From Panonychus citri (Eukaryota > Arthropoda > Arachnida > Trombidiformes > Tetranychidae), in contig NW_026515548.1 in assembly GCF_014898815.1 (NCBI RefSeq), forward strand, positions 602,501 to 666,500: a stretch of DNA of 64,000 nucleotides, given 5' to 3'. Below, one piece after another: positions 52,410-64,000 of the stretch. A program made the translations under genes and the position numbers. Every line of letters begins with the position of its first letter. Within the stretch, counting starts at the first letter, position 1. A model generated the notes under the pieces. The model made no database searches. It had not been told where the DNA came from and worked only from the letters and a program-made list of their open reading frames with translations.

Positions 52410-54479
52410 ATGACATCCATCGGAACACTTGCCTTCGATGAATATGGTCGACCTTTTTTTATTCTCAAAGAGAAACAAAAACGTCTCACTGGACTTGAGG
52501 CTCTAAAGGTGAGTTTATTTTTTGTCTATTTTATTGTTTCCTAATTTGATTTACATTCTTTGATTGGTCTTTCAAACATTTTTTGTATCAATTTGAGAAA
52601 ATAATGTTAATTCCAATGTTAATTTCCTCTGTTTCCGGTTTATCTTTACTTTCTTTTTCATGTATAGGCACATATTGTCGCATCTCGATCCATCTCAACC
52701 ATCATCCAAACATCTCTTGGTCCAAAAGGTTTGGATAAGATGATGGTTTCTTCTGATGGTGATGTTACCATTACTAATGATGGGGCTACTATACTTAAGA
52801 TGATGGATGTTGAGAATGAAATTGCTAAATTGATGGTTCAGCTTTCTCAATCCCAAGATGATGAGATTGGCGATGGTACTACCGGTGTAGTAGGTGAGTT
52901 ATCTTGACCAACTCTTGACCATTTCTTTGAAGCACAGAGAATTACGATTTATCCTTTCATTGATAAATTGATCAGACACTGTGCTAGATTAATTGATTAG
53001 ATCAACAAACCGTTGTACTAGTTAATCTAATTTACTCTTACTCTGAAGCTTGACCAACATTTATGATATTGATTCTTTACTATTGGTATCTTTTTTATCC
53101 AACAGTTCTCGCTGGAGCTCTCTTAGCACAAGCTGAATTACTCCTTGATAAAGGTCTTCATCCTATTCGTATTACTGATGGCTTTGAAATGGCTGCTAAG
53201 TATGCAATAGATCATCTCGATAGTATCAATGATAAATTTCCTGTTCAATTAGATAATTTGGAACCTTTAATTCAAACAGCTCAAACAACTTTAGGATCTA
53301 AAATTGTCAACAAATGTTTACGGCAATTTGCCGAAATCGCTGTTAATGCAGTCATGTCTGTTGCCGATTTGGAGAGAAAAGATGTTGATTTTGAATTGAT
53401 TAAGATGGAAGTTAAACAAGGAGGAAGACTGGAAGACACTGTTCTAATTAAAGGTGTCATAGTTGATAAACAATTCAGTCATCCTCAAATGCCCAAAGAG
53501 CTCAAAGATGTTAAATTGGCGATTCTTACCTGTCCCTTTGAGCCCCCAAAACCAAAGACCAAACATAAGTTGGACGTTAAATCTGTTGAAGATTATAGAG
53601 CTTTAAGAAAATATGAGCAAGAAAAATTCGATGATATGGTAAAACGTGTTAAGGACAGTGGTGCTACTCTAGTTATCTGTCAATGGGGTTTCGATGACGA
53701 AGCAAATCATTTACTTCTCCAAAGAGAATTGCCTGCTATTCGATGGGTTGGTGGTCCTGAGATTGAATTGATCGCCATCGCAACCAATGGCAGAATCGTT
53801 CCTCGGTTCGAAGAACTTACCCCAGATAAACTTGGAAGTGCTGGTTTGGTAAGAGAATTGACCTTTGGTACTACCAAAGATAGAATGTTGGTCATTGAAA
53901 AATGTCCAAATACCCGAGCAGTTACCATTTTTATTCGTGGTGGTAACAAGATGATTGTCGATGAAGCCAAAAGATCTCTTCATGATGCTATTTGTGTTGT
54001 AAGAAATCTTGTTCGTGATAACAGGGTGGTCTATGGTGGAGGAGCAGCCGAAATCTCGTGCTCATTAGCTGTCGCAGAACAAGCTAATAAGGTTCCAACC
54101 ATTGAACAATATGCCCTTCGAGCTTTCTCTGATGCCCTGGACAGTATTCCATTAGCTTTAGCTGAAAACAGTGGTCTATCTGCAATCGATGTTGTTACAG
54201 ATCTAAAAGCTCGTCAAAAAGCTGAAAAGAATCCATGGTTGGGTATTGATTGTCTTAATAAAGGAACTAATGGTGAGTACACGTTTCTTTTTCTTCTATT
54301 ATTTTCTATTGAGTTTTATTGATTTTTCTCTTTTAAATTTATTCACTTGTTTAGATATGAAAGTCCAGAACGTGATCGAGACTCTTACCTCTAAAAAACA
54401 ACAAATCTCTTTAGCTACTCAATTGGTGAAGATGATTTTGAAAATCGACGATGTTCGTAAACCAGACCAAAGTATGTAA
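52410..54479 (+). CDS. CCT5: T-complex protein 1 subunit epsilon (CCT5), intact
   Basis: Exons 52410-52508, 52668-52893, 53106-54272 and 54355-54479 join in phase to 538 residues, matching the usual 540 or so. It starts TSIGTLAFDEYGRPF and contains the group II chaperonin ATP motifs TSLGPKGLDKMM, NDGATIL and GDGTTGVV, the epsilon-specific CPFEPPKPKTKHKLDV and CQWGFDDEANHLL, and the late VVYGGGAAEISC. CCT5 is one of eight subunits of the cytosolic TRiC ring that folds actin, tubulin and WD40 proteins. The start is fixed by the conserved N-terminus. The gene is undamaged, so the sequence is reliable at least here. A poly(A) signal AATAAA follows at 54608-54613. Confidence 0.97.
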
Positions 54480-55226
54480 GAAGTTACTCGAACTGGTACA
54501 ATGGCCCGTGCTTAAAGCTTCGCATCTTCGCTTTCTTTTTTTTCTTACACGAATGGTTACTTTATATTTCTCACCAAGAATCAAACCTAATCTTAATCCT
54601 GCTTCGGAATAAAATAACGAAAACACTAATCAACTAAATAATTTTGTCTTTTTTCTTAAAAATTTGAAATTCAAAATCAATTTATTAATTCAAACAAAGA
54701 AATTTGCTTGATACAGATCATTTAAATGATCAATTTCTCGTCTTTAAATTGAACAACAGACTCATTGGTCTCATTGAATTAGATCAATTGAACAGAGAAA
54801 CAATTTCACGAGAAACTAGATCGTTGGACACTTCAAATTTTTCCGACAGTGAAATAACTCAAGGTTGATATTCGAACTTGATAATCTTAGTTGATCGATT
54901 TCAGGTCGGTTCCTAATCGAGTTTCAAGCTCGCGATTTTGCTTTTAATTTGTACGAAAAGATTTCCTAGACATTTTTAATGAGAAACAACCATTTGAAAG
55001 ACTCGAACTAACGAAGGATCAGCTTTTAGTTCTGTTAAATGTTCTCTTATAACCAATTCAAAGTCCGAATTCTAAATGAAAAAGTGAAAGAAGATCGAAC
55101 ATCAGTTTATCGATGTAGCTCTTTGATCGATTTGTGTTTGGGTCCACTATCATGGTATGCTCTTAAACCGAAACTTATGATCTCTATTGTTTGTCCTTAG
55201 AGCTCATCCACTCATTGGGAAGGTGA
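54480..55226. other. gap between CCT5 and the threonyl-tRNA synthetase frame
   Basis: It holds the CCT5 3'UTR and poly(A) signal. From about 54700 the base composition becomes less AT-rich and every frame is broken by stops. This may be decayed 5' sequence of the synthetase, but I could not align it to the family. Confidence 0.4.
54608..54613 (+). terminator. poly(A) signal of CCT5
   Basis: AATAAA 129 bp after the CCT5 stop codon. Confidence 0.5.
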
Positions 55227-56177
55227 TGTTTCGCGAGAGCCATTGCAAAGGTTCATTGTCTCATCTTCGATTCACGTACCCGATCTTGGAAAGAATTACC
55301 AATCAAGTTCGCTGATTTCGGTGTTCTCCATCGAAATGGAGTCTCTGGTGCTCTTTCCGGGTTAACGCGAGTCCGTCGATTCCAACAAGATGATGCTCAC
55401 ATCTTCTGTTCTCATAATCAAATTGAAGAAGAGATTGTGAAAGCTTTACAATTCATGCAAGATGTTTACACTACTCTTGGGTTCACTTTCGAAATGGTTC
55501 TGTCCACTCGACCAGATTCCTACATCGGTGAGATTGAAATTTGGAATAGTGCCGAAGAAGCTTTAACGAACGCTTTGAATGCTAGTGGACACAAATGGGG
55601 ACTCAATCCCGGCGATGGTGCTTTCTATGGACCTAAAATCGATATAACTGTGAAAGATGCTCTTAAAAGATCATATCAATGCGCCACAATCCAGTTGGAT
55701 TTTCAGTTACCAATTCGATTCAATTTGAGTTACATTGGACCGGATGGTGAAAAACATAAGCCGGTCATTATTCATCGAGCCATCTTCGGATCTGTTGAAC
55801 GTTTCTTAGCAATCTTAGCCGAAAATTTCGGTGGTAAATGGCCTTTCTGGTTATCTCCTAAACAAGCTATTCTCATTCCTGTAGCCGAACCTTTCATTGA
55901 ATATGCTGAGGCAGTTCGTTCTAAATTGTATGCAGCGGGTTTCGAAGTTGAAATTGGAGCTGATCCTGGACTGAGTTTAAATAAGAAAATTCGAAATGCT
56001 CAACTCGACAGATTCAATTTCATCTTGGTTGTTGGAGAAAAAGAAAAGGAAAACGATTCAGTGAACGTTCGTACAAGAGATAATGTCGTTCGTGGTGAGA
56101 TTAAAGTGGATGATTTAGCGGAGAAGTTCAAATATTTCGTCGAAAAGAGGGTTTTAAAAGCAGAAGAAGATTTCTAA
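55227..56177 (+). pseudogene. threonyl-tRNA synthetase, 5'-truncated and intronless
   Basis: An open frame without a start codon runs from 55227 (after TGA at 55224) to the stop at 56177. From FDSRTRSWKELP onward it is a clean cytosolic-type ThrRS: RFADFGVLHRN-like segment, motif 2 (LTRVRRFQQDDAHIFC), IWNSAEEALTNAL, GDGAFYGPKIDI, QLDFQLPIRF, motif 3 (HRAIFGSVERFLAIL) and the complete anticodon-binding domain ending VLKAEEDF. ThrRS charges tRNA-Thr in the cytosol. Missing are the TGS and editing domains and motif 1, and the highly conserved zinc-ligand MNCPGHC stretch reads AIAKVHC. There are no introns in 950 bp, unlike the neighbouring genes. This looks like a partial, possibly retroposed copy; the first ATG in frame is far inside, so a translated product would be short. 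Confidence 0.75.
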
Positions 56178-59100
56178 TCGTAAAACTAATTATCATTCAT
56201 TCATTTACTTTCTACTCTCCAATCTATTCACTCGGATAACTTATACCCGATGAAAGTGAATATAATTGACTTGGTTTTGTTTGATTGTTTGATTTAGGAA
56301 AAATAAATAAACTCTTTTAATTGAGACAATTAATGTAATGTTAGCTTTCGACAGCTAATCAGCCCCGTTTACTTTTATTTCATTGTTGAATGTGGACTAA
56401 CATGTACCCTCAAAGTGTCCAATAATCTCAGATTGTCGAATTAATTGTTTAATCAATTAAATTGAATCATTTTCCTGAAAAGTCGCAAATCATAAGTCAA
56501 AAAGGTCAGCTAAAAGTAATAGAAAAGTTGAGCTTACGGGCACATCTTGAGATTTACCGAAAAGTTTATAATCGAAAGAGATTAGGTCGTTGATTAATTT
56601 TGGAAATTGATGGTTATTGATTGATCAGCGATTCAGATGATCAATTGTTGAGAAAGAAAAATATTTCGAGACTTTTTCGTTAATTTTTTAAAGTAAAAAC
56701 ATGATTTTGTTATTATTTCTTATATATTGTTGACAAATTGGGTAAATTGTGACAAATTAAGAGCAGCAATTAATCAGTAATAATCATACTAATAATAGGT
56801 TACAGTTTTCCTTACAATTCTAGTTGAAAATAATTGAAATTAAAAGGAATTAAAATGGTTACATGATGAAAAGGGAAAAAGTTAATTGTTGACAATTAGA
56901 TTTAGATCGATTAGACAATGTGAATGGGCTTCGTGTTGAAGGCTAAAGTAATTAATGGATTCATGGTATTGTCAATGTTGAACCTTCGTAATCGTCACAT
57001 CCTTTTCGTGTTGTGGGCTCGTTTGATTATTAGAAAAAGAAAGCAAATTAAAACAATTAGGGGAAAAGAGGGAACAATGAAAAATCTGATTTTGAAAATA
57101 CATCATTTCAGTTCCATGAGAGATACAATTGAATCTGATTCCTTTAGACTTTGCAAACATATTGAGAGAGAGAGAGAGAGTTAGGGATTTACATTTTTAT
57201 GGCTTTGGAGAAATTGAATATCATTGGAATAAGAGAGAAAGAAAGAAAGAGAGAAAGAGAGAGACAGAATAACTGTGAATTCGTTGGCGTGTATTGTTCA
57301 AAACCAGCGCGAAGTGCACAGGGAAGTGATGAGGAGGGTCGAGGTTGATAAATTCACTTAGAATTTGTGAATTACAATGATGAAGATGAAGAGAAAATGT
57401 TGAAATAATAATTATCAGGACAAGAAAGTAATACAAGGGGTAAATGGAATGATTTAATTGTTGACTTGATAATCATCTTTAATCATGATCATGATTAATT
57501 GTTGTGACCGATTCTTTTGAAGAGTTGGGAATGTTTCGATGGCGATGATAATGATTAGTTAAAATTGATTTTTGGTAAAGCAAAGGGAAACAAATTACAA
57601 CAATTTCATTGATTGTTGACATTATACTTTGCTCATACCTCGAATTATTGTTGTCAAATCGTTAAATTAACTGTTAATTGATGATTATCGATTGACGTAA
57701 ATCAATATTCGAATTAAAAAGGTAAAAGTCGTTTGACAATTACACTAATATAAGTATCATTTGATTAAATCATGGTTATCATAAAGAGGATGTCAAGAGA
57801 TAAAATAATAATATAAATGGCAATTAAATGGTTGAACACAAGGTTTCTGGTTGTTAAATTGTGATTAAATGGTTACAATTAGGCGGATAATTAATTAAAC
57901 TTGATTTGAGGGAATGCAAAATATAAGGAAAACAAAAGAAGAGAAAATAAATTGTGAGCCTAATGAACAATTTAAGTAGCGAATTCAAATTCATCGAGAT
58001 GATCAAAATCAAAGGCATTGGCAGATAATCAAATTAATTATTGTGATCTGAATTGATGAGAAAATAATGAATTGGGATAACATTTTGAAATCATATGACA
58101 AGAAAAGGTTATGATATGAAAAAAAGTCATAGGAACTTAAGTGAATAATCTGGTAATCACCAAGAATCAGAATTACAATTCAATCTTAATGTAAAAGAAA
58201 CATGAAACTAGTTGAATTGAAATAGCGGAAAAGAGACAAGTATAAGTTGGTGATTAACGTCATTAGATTTACTCTTTCAACTGATTCGGTGAATTAATAT
58301 CAAATAAAGCGAAAGTGATATTGAGTCAGGTAAGAAAATCATGAAAACGTTTCCATGTTGAGTAATTACTGAGGAAAAGAAAGAAAACATTTAGGGTAAA
58401 TTATAAACACGGCTAATTGTGATGAAACAAATGACGACGATAAGCAGCATCATTATTAATTTGTCTAGTTAATCAGTACTATTCAAATTGTGATGAATCT
58501 TATGTCTAATTGTGGACCCTTAACATTACAGCTAATAACAGAATTCTCGTTGAACTGAAAGACCAACAAGGTTACATTTTTTTAGTATTTTCCATTTTTA
58601 TATTGAATAGAAATCTCGATTCAGGTGATTACCATGGATTCACTTATATTTTTACCAAGCGACAGGTAAATGATGAAAGGAATTAAAGGATTGGGCAAGA
58701 TAAAGAACATTAATTAGTTTTTTCTTCGTAGAGAAGGTAATTCGAGCTAATCGGTCAATCTTGATCTTATTCAGATAAAAAAGAACCATTTTGAAGAGAA
58801 AGAAAAAGTTACGATTAGGTGGTAATAGTAATAAGATGAGAGAGATGCGAGATGATGGGGAGAGAGGGAGAAATGAACAAGTTCATTAATTTGATGATTC
58901 AATTCATCATTAAGTTGGTCCTTCACCATTTTGATATTTTGATCATCTTTAGAGTTTCATCTTCATCTTAAATATTTATCTCCATTTTAACTTTTCATCA
59001 ATCTGGGTGTTTATCATCAGAACTCTAATTATCAGTATTATATCTTTGATGATTCGTTTATACTTGAATTTAAGTCCTGATACATTAGAAACATTTAGAA

Positions 59101-60169
59101 AAAGACACAGACAAAGACACCAAATCTCAAATTGATGAAAGTTTTCCAATGCATTTAATACATAGACAAGATAAAAGCTAAGAGAAAATTGAATTTGTAG
59201 AGAGCAAAGATGAAATATGAAGATGATGAAAATGATGAGAATAGAGAAGGAGGAGGAAAAAACTCATGATAAATTAGTGAATTACTATTTTCTTGGTCAT
59301 GGAAATGTCAGTTATTAGTCTAACAATTAATTCAATATTTATCATTGAGGAAGATGGAGGGAGCAAGAGAGAAAGAGAGAAACACAAAGGATTTATCGAA
59401 ATGAAGATGTTGACAATAAGTAAAGATCAATGGGTTCAAGGGCTTGGAATAATACTAATGAATTGTTAAGTAATTCAAAGAAAAAGAAATGATAATCAAA
59501 AGGTAAATCAGAAACAATTAAGTGAAAATTACACAGGGACTGCGAATGATTTGCTTTTTGATTGAAAAATTTAGATTTTGTTGTGGAAACAAATGAGGAA
59601 GAGGAAAGGCAATGGTAAGTGTGTGAAGGGAAGGAGAGAGAAGAGATTAGGTTATTATGGCAACAAAAGGATTCGATATTCTTGTATCGAGTTACTTGGT
59701 TTGTTTTGGGTGTGAAGAGTTTGCTCTTGATTTTGTTAAAATCGATGAAATTAAAGTTTTATCCACTCATTCTAATCATTATATGATATTGCGATGATTT
59801 AGTTTCGAGAGTCACAAAATACTAAACGTTTTTACTCTACAAATTCAACCGCTCAATTGATGAAACATCTACATTTAAATCATTAAGTATGAGATGAAGA
59901 TGCATAAGAGAAAGCGAAAATTTGAAAGTGGATAAATCTTTAAGGTGAATCAGCAACACCGAAAACAAACTGGATAAAAGTTAATAAATGAAGATGCGAT
60001 TTTTGTTGCTTCTATTATGTAGTTGATCTGATGTTAGATCGTCGTGGCTTTTGATAACTCAAGTTATTTATAAGGAGATTAACGCTGAAGTAGAGTAGCT
60101 GTAGTGGTTTGGTAGTGATGACGATTCTGATAATGGTGTTAACGGTGATTATTGATATAAGATTATTGT
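56178..60169. other. 4-kb gene-free region
   Basis: AATAAA follows the synthetase frame at 56302-56307. The rest is AT-rich and, from about 57150, strongly purine-biased on the plus strand (GAGA runs at 57163-57182 and 57235-57265, and AGAAAGAGA near 59365). This is the 3' flank of the minus-strand APPL-like gene. No coding sequence recognised. Confidence 0.5.
57163..57265. repeat. GA microsatellites
   Basis: (GA)n at 57163-57180 and GAAA/GA runs at 57232-57265. Confidence 0.7.
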
Positions 60170-62572
60170 TTAAGCAGATTGAGTTTCAAAATATTTGTAG
60201 GTTGGATTTTCGTAGCCGTTAATTTGCATGTTGGCAACATGTCTTTCCTCTGGTGATGCGGCTTGGTCAACCTCGACGAATCCTTGACTTAATGGTGACC
60301 TTTGTCGATGATTACGAAGTAGAACAATTCCAACAACGGTGGCCATTAAAAGAGCGATACCAGCAAAGGCCAAAGTAATGTAAACACTTCCGTTCCATTT
60401 AATTGGATGGTAAGGCTCTTTTCTCACTGAATAAGACTGAAATAAAGGAAAAAATGATTGATTGATTAGCTCGAAATTATTACGGAATATTTCAAGTTAT
60501 TCTCAATAAGAAGACAAAGTTAGATCACTTTTCTTTCTGTTCTAAGAACCAGAAAACAAGTTTGAACAGTAAAAATCGTTTGTCATAGTGATGAATCTTT
60601 TATCCCTAATTCAATGAGTTAAATCGATCAATCAATCGATTCTGACTCATTTGTTTTGTTTTGTTTTGTTTTCTTATTCTTATAAAACTGATCACAATGG
60701 ATAACTAACCATCTCATTATGATGAAAACCTTGATTATGAATATAAGCTATTTTGGGAGTTGGCAGAATCTTATGAACTGCATTAGACTCCTCAGCATTA
60801 TCTTCTTGAACTGGAAGAGTACCAACACCTCCGTTCAATGAGGTGACCGGCGATTCAGTGATTGGTACTACTCCTCCTGAGCCTCCTGAGACTGGTGGTG
60901 AAGATGTAGAGGCACCAAATGGTGAATGATTGGTTTCAGATTCATCGCTCTCTGAGGTGGTTGAAAGTGATGAAGAGAACAATGAAGATGAAGAGGACGA
61001 AGCCGAAGAAGATGATTCCATGGGCTCTGAATTGATTGAAGATCGATCATTTAAAGCAGAAGCCTCACTAGCCTTCTTTTCTTCTTCTAACTCTTTAAGT
61101 TGTTGACGTTCTTCTGCCAACATCTTTTGTCGCTCATGTTCTTGTTGTTTTTGTGCAACTTCCTCTTCGTATCGGTCCATAATGGATTGTTCAGTTTCCC
61201 TGGAAATAATTTCATCGACACCGATTCCTCTAAGATTATGCCAGAAAGCGATTATTCGTTGGCGAATTTTAGATGAAATTGAAGGAACTCGATCCAACAT
61301 AAGAATTGAATGATTTCCCATACGAAGAAGATTCTCTAAATGATCCAACATGGCTGTTTTTTCTCGAAGTGCTTGCTTGGTATTAGAGGTGAGAAGATGT
61401 CGAAAATGATGAAGAGTATGAGTTCTGTCCTTTTCCAAGGCTCGTAACAATTTCTCCAAACACTTTTCGATTCTCTTTGTTTTCAATGGACTTTGGTCGA
61501 GGGCTTGAGTGTAACAATCCATTGCTGCCTTTTTCCTCATGTTGATAACCGTCATTACCCTTTGTTGGTGCATTGAGATCAATTGTCGCCTCTCAGCTGA
61601 TCCTTCTTCCTCCAGGGCTTCAACTGTCTTCTGGAATCGAGATGTCATCTTACGTTTAAACTCAGCTGCGCCCTTTGGGTCTTTTAATTTCATCTCTTGA
61701 TATCTTTCCTCCAGTTCACTCCACTCCTTCATAACCTGTCACAAAGCACAAAAGAACACAAGAATAATCAATATAAGCAAATTATCAAACATACAATTAC
61801 TTTTGTGAAAATACTTAACTAAAAGAATAAAAATCTCTCGAGATCTGATGTAAGTATAACCTGAGGCGAAAACCCTAACAAGCTTTATTCTCATAGAGAT
61901 AAAAGAAAAGAGTATAAAATGGCGACGAGAAGCTCATCTTTCGTCGTAACTTGTTAATTACGATTAAATCTCAATTTTATTCTATTTTGGATTAAACTCA
62001 TCAGTTCTGTATTTCAATGTATTTAAATTATAACATAGTAAATGAGTTGTTCTGCTTAATAGATTAACTATTTAGTTGATTTTTGTTTTACTTCTCTTTT
62101 CTAATTTAGTGGTGAACTTTCATCTTACTGATAAAATAACTTTTCTAATTAATTTACTAAGTGGTAATATGAATTAGTTGTAAACTAAAGTCACAAAATA
62201 AGCTTCTTTATATTCATTAAGCTGCCATCATTAGCCAATTCCAACTAGACAACACCCTGTATATATTTGTGTTCAATCTTACCTTGGTTACTTTATCTCG
62301 ATGAGATTCTTCAAGTGATTTCTGAGCAGCTTTGTACGAATCATGTTCATGACTGGAATCAAAGTGACTCAGATAATGATCAATGGGTCTCTCGGTTGTA
62401 GTAGTAGTTGTTGTAGTTGTAGTTGTTGTTGTTGTACTGGTTGATTTTGCCTTCAAAGCAGATTCTTCGTCATCCTCTTCATCGTCTTCTTGATATTCAT
62501 CGTCATAATACTCATCATCTTCGTCATAATTTCGATCATCTTTATCGTCTTGGCTTTCGTCACTATCTGAAT
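60170..62572 (-). CDS. Appl: APPL-like amyloid precursor family protein, 3' part
   Basis: Minus-strand exons 62572-62283, 61735-60710 and 60436-60170 join in phase, giving about 526 residues in the window; the 5' exons are beyond it. Order: acidic Asp/Glu region, a run of about 16 threonines, the E2 domain from HYLSHFDSSHEHDSYKAAQK through MKEWSELEERYQEMKLKDPK, QKTVEALEEEG and HQQRVMTVINMRKKAAMDCY, a Glu-rich coiled coil, a Ser-rich stem, the membrane segment (VYITLAFAGIALLMATVVGI) and the cytoplasmic tail with GYENPTYKYFE. The NPTY motif binds PTB adaptors. APP family proteins are neuronal type I receptors processed by secretases. The Cys-rich E1 domain is not seen. No damage is visible. Confidence 0.92.
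61736..62282 (-). other. APPL-like intron
   Basis: GTAAG donor after KVTK and GACAG acceptor before VMKEW, phase 0. No other feature seen. Confidence 0.7.
62395..62450 (-). repeat. poly-threonine (ACN) tract in the APPL-like exon
   Basis: About 16 consecutive Thr codons with mixed third bases, just N-terminal to the E2 domain. Because synonymous codons are mixed, it is not a fresh trinucleotide expansion. Such Thr runs are usually O-glycosylated linkers. Confidence 0.75.
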
Positions 62573-63615
62573 CTGAATTAAGATGAAAACAAGGAACATT
62601 GGAGTCAAATAGCAAATTAAATCATCATAATTTATGACAACAACAAAAGTTCATTTTAAAGAGTGAAGACCAATCGAAGAGGAAAAACCAACTGAAACCA
62701 GAAAACGCACATGACATTTAATATATTCATAACTCTTTCAATTTTCCTTTAAATCGTTCACATATGAGATTTATCATGAAATATATTCATTGGTTTACGA
62801 TGAAGCTCAATTTTGCTCGCTCTCTATCTCTCAACATTTTTCTTACCTTACTTGCGATACAGAAAATCGATTCTCTAAGTGACCTCAGTTTGGCTAATTA
62901 AACGGTTATAAAAGTGATTAACTGAATATTGATCAAACATTTTGCTGCAATCATAAAAATCACAGATAAATAACGACAATGATTTTGGCAAAAATAAATA
63001 CATTGAATTAGGAGATCAAGAGAAAAGTGACTTAGACAAACAAGAAAGTAGATTGGTAAAGATAATACTAATGATGAATAATCCAATGGTCAATTCAAAT
63101 GAGGAAATAATCTGACCAGGTAAACATTAGAAGGCAGAAAATTCAACAAAGTCTCTTGATTGGGATGGAAGAGAAATGAAAAGGAAAGGAAAATGTGAGT
63201 GATTAAGTTAATCAACAAGGTTTATTCAAATGTTGGATAAGAGAAAGAAGAGAGAAAGAATTATCAACCCATAGGTTAATCATTTCTTATTATCGAGCAT
63301 CATTATCATCTTTATCTTAATCATTCACAGAATATAATTCATCCTTTTCTTGTGTTCATTTGATTAACATAAACAAGTCAAATGGTAATGAAAAAGCTGA
63401 ACCATAAAAATGGAGCATAATAAGAGAAAGAGATGATAAAGATGATGGTAAAGAGAAAACGGAAGTGACTATCAGAATTCTAGTTCAATCGATTCTAGTC
63501 TTCAATTCAGTTTCTGCTGTAGATGAATAAGTTTCATTAGTAAATCAAGAAGGATAACTCAATCTAAGAAAATGTTGATGATAACGTGAGGCGAATACAA
63601 GGATAGATGATAATG

Positions 63616-63650
<35 letters not shown>

Positions 63651-64000
63651 GATCATCCTTTGGTATGCAAAAGGAAGATGAAAGAGAAATGAGAAGCAAA
63701 CAGTTGATGATAAATAGATTCAGTTTGATTATATTTTGATTGTAATGATAATAATTTAATATAAACTCAGGAGAATGAGGCAAGGACAATGTATTATGTA
63801 TTAGCCTGAAACCATTGATATAAAATTGCACATTGTAATGAGTCTGTAAGATTTCTGAGATGATCAAGAAGATTTCATGATAGTTATGATAATGTTTTTT
63901 AGCTTTTCGTCATCTTCTTCACCAGAATTGTATCCATGGTTACAAACTGATTGTCAGAATCGAGTCTTTCAAAAGTCCAATAGAGTTTAATGTCATTATA
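62573..64000. other. upstream intron of the APPL-like gene
   Basis: AT-rich, with a (GA)n run at 63620-63646. No E1-domain exon found, so E1 must lie beyond the right edge of the window. Confidence 0.5.
63620..63646. repeat. GA microsatellite
   Basis: About 13 GA units. Confidence 0.75.

Noticed and set aside
53707..53983. Two minus-strand frames within CCT5
   Set aside because: Antisense shadows of a clearly coding exon.
63559..63867. Minus-strand frame with Leu-Ser repeats
   Set aside because: Produced by a (GA)n microsatellite.

Overview
The window is AT-rich eukaryotic DNA with spliced protein genes. It has GT-AG introns of about 60 bp to 6 kb, weak codon bias, many TC/GA and TCA/ATC microsatellites and long noncoding stretches. 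The set of recognisable families (arthropod-style Cys-loop chloride channel, engrailed homeodomain, APPL/APP, melanotransferrin-type transferrin, CYP, FUT8, EDEM2, FRMPD, CCT5) points to an arthropod. A chelicerate such as an acariform mite is my best guess, but that is inference. I saw no tRNA, rRNA, CRISPR or bacterial operon. Exon models below were built by hand from splice sites, codon phase and remembered family motifs, so motif-level identities need a database search.

Layout. (1) 1-13,800: 3' half of a Cys-loop anion channel (+), five exons in phase. (2) 14,900-18,800: two nearly identical tandem cytochrome P450 genes (+) that encode full-length proteins but lack the haem-ligand cysteine. 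They are separated by a mosaic spacer, and the second copy begins at a new ATG created at the duplication junction. (3) 18,800-20,300: shuffled copies of the spacer sequence and a 290-bp near-perfect inverted repeat. (4) 20,300-22,300: FRMPD-like FERM gene (-) with frameshifts. (5) 24,150-27,600: a FUT8-like gene (+) and an EDEM2-like gene (-), convergent and both missing their 3' parts. (6) 28,800-32,600: two tandem secreted proteins of an unrecognised cysteine-motif family. (7) 33,900-37,300: unknown multipass membrane protein. (8) 38,600-50,030: GPI-anchored transferrin-2-like gene (-) with one frameshift. (9) 51,050-51,875: engrailed homeodomain exons (+) with an in-frame duplication and no visible N-terminal part. 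(10) 52,410-54,480: intact CCT5 chaperonin (+), then a 5'-truncated intronless threonyl-tRNA synthetase (+). (11) 60,170-62,570: 3' part of an APPL-like gene (-), whose E1 domain would lie beyond the window.

The most unusual points are the paired cysteine-less P450s with a recruited start codon, the facing truncations of FUT8 and EDEM2, the secreted cysteine-motif pair, and the high share of broken genes beside perfectly intact ones (CCT5, APPL, the secreted pair). That last pattern means either a degenerating genomic segment or local assembly errors. The sequence alone does not decide between these.
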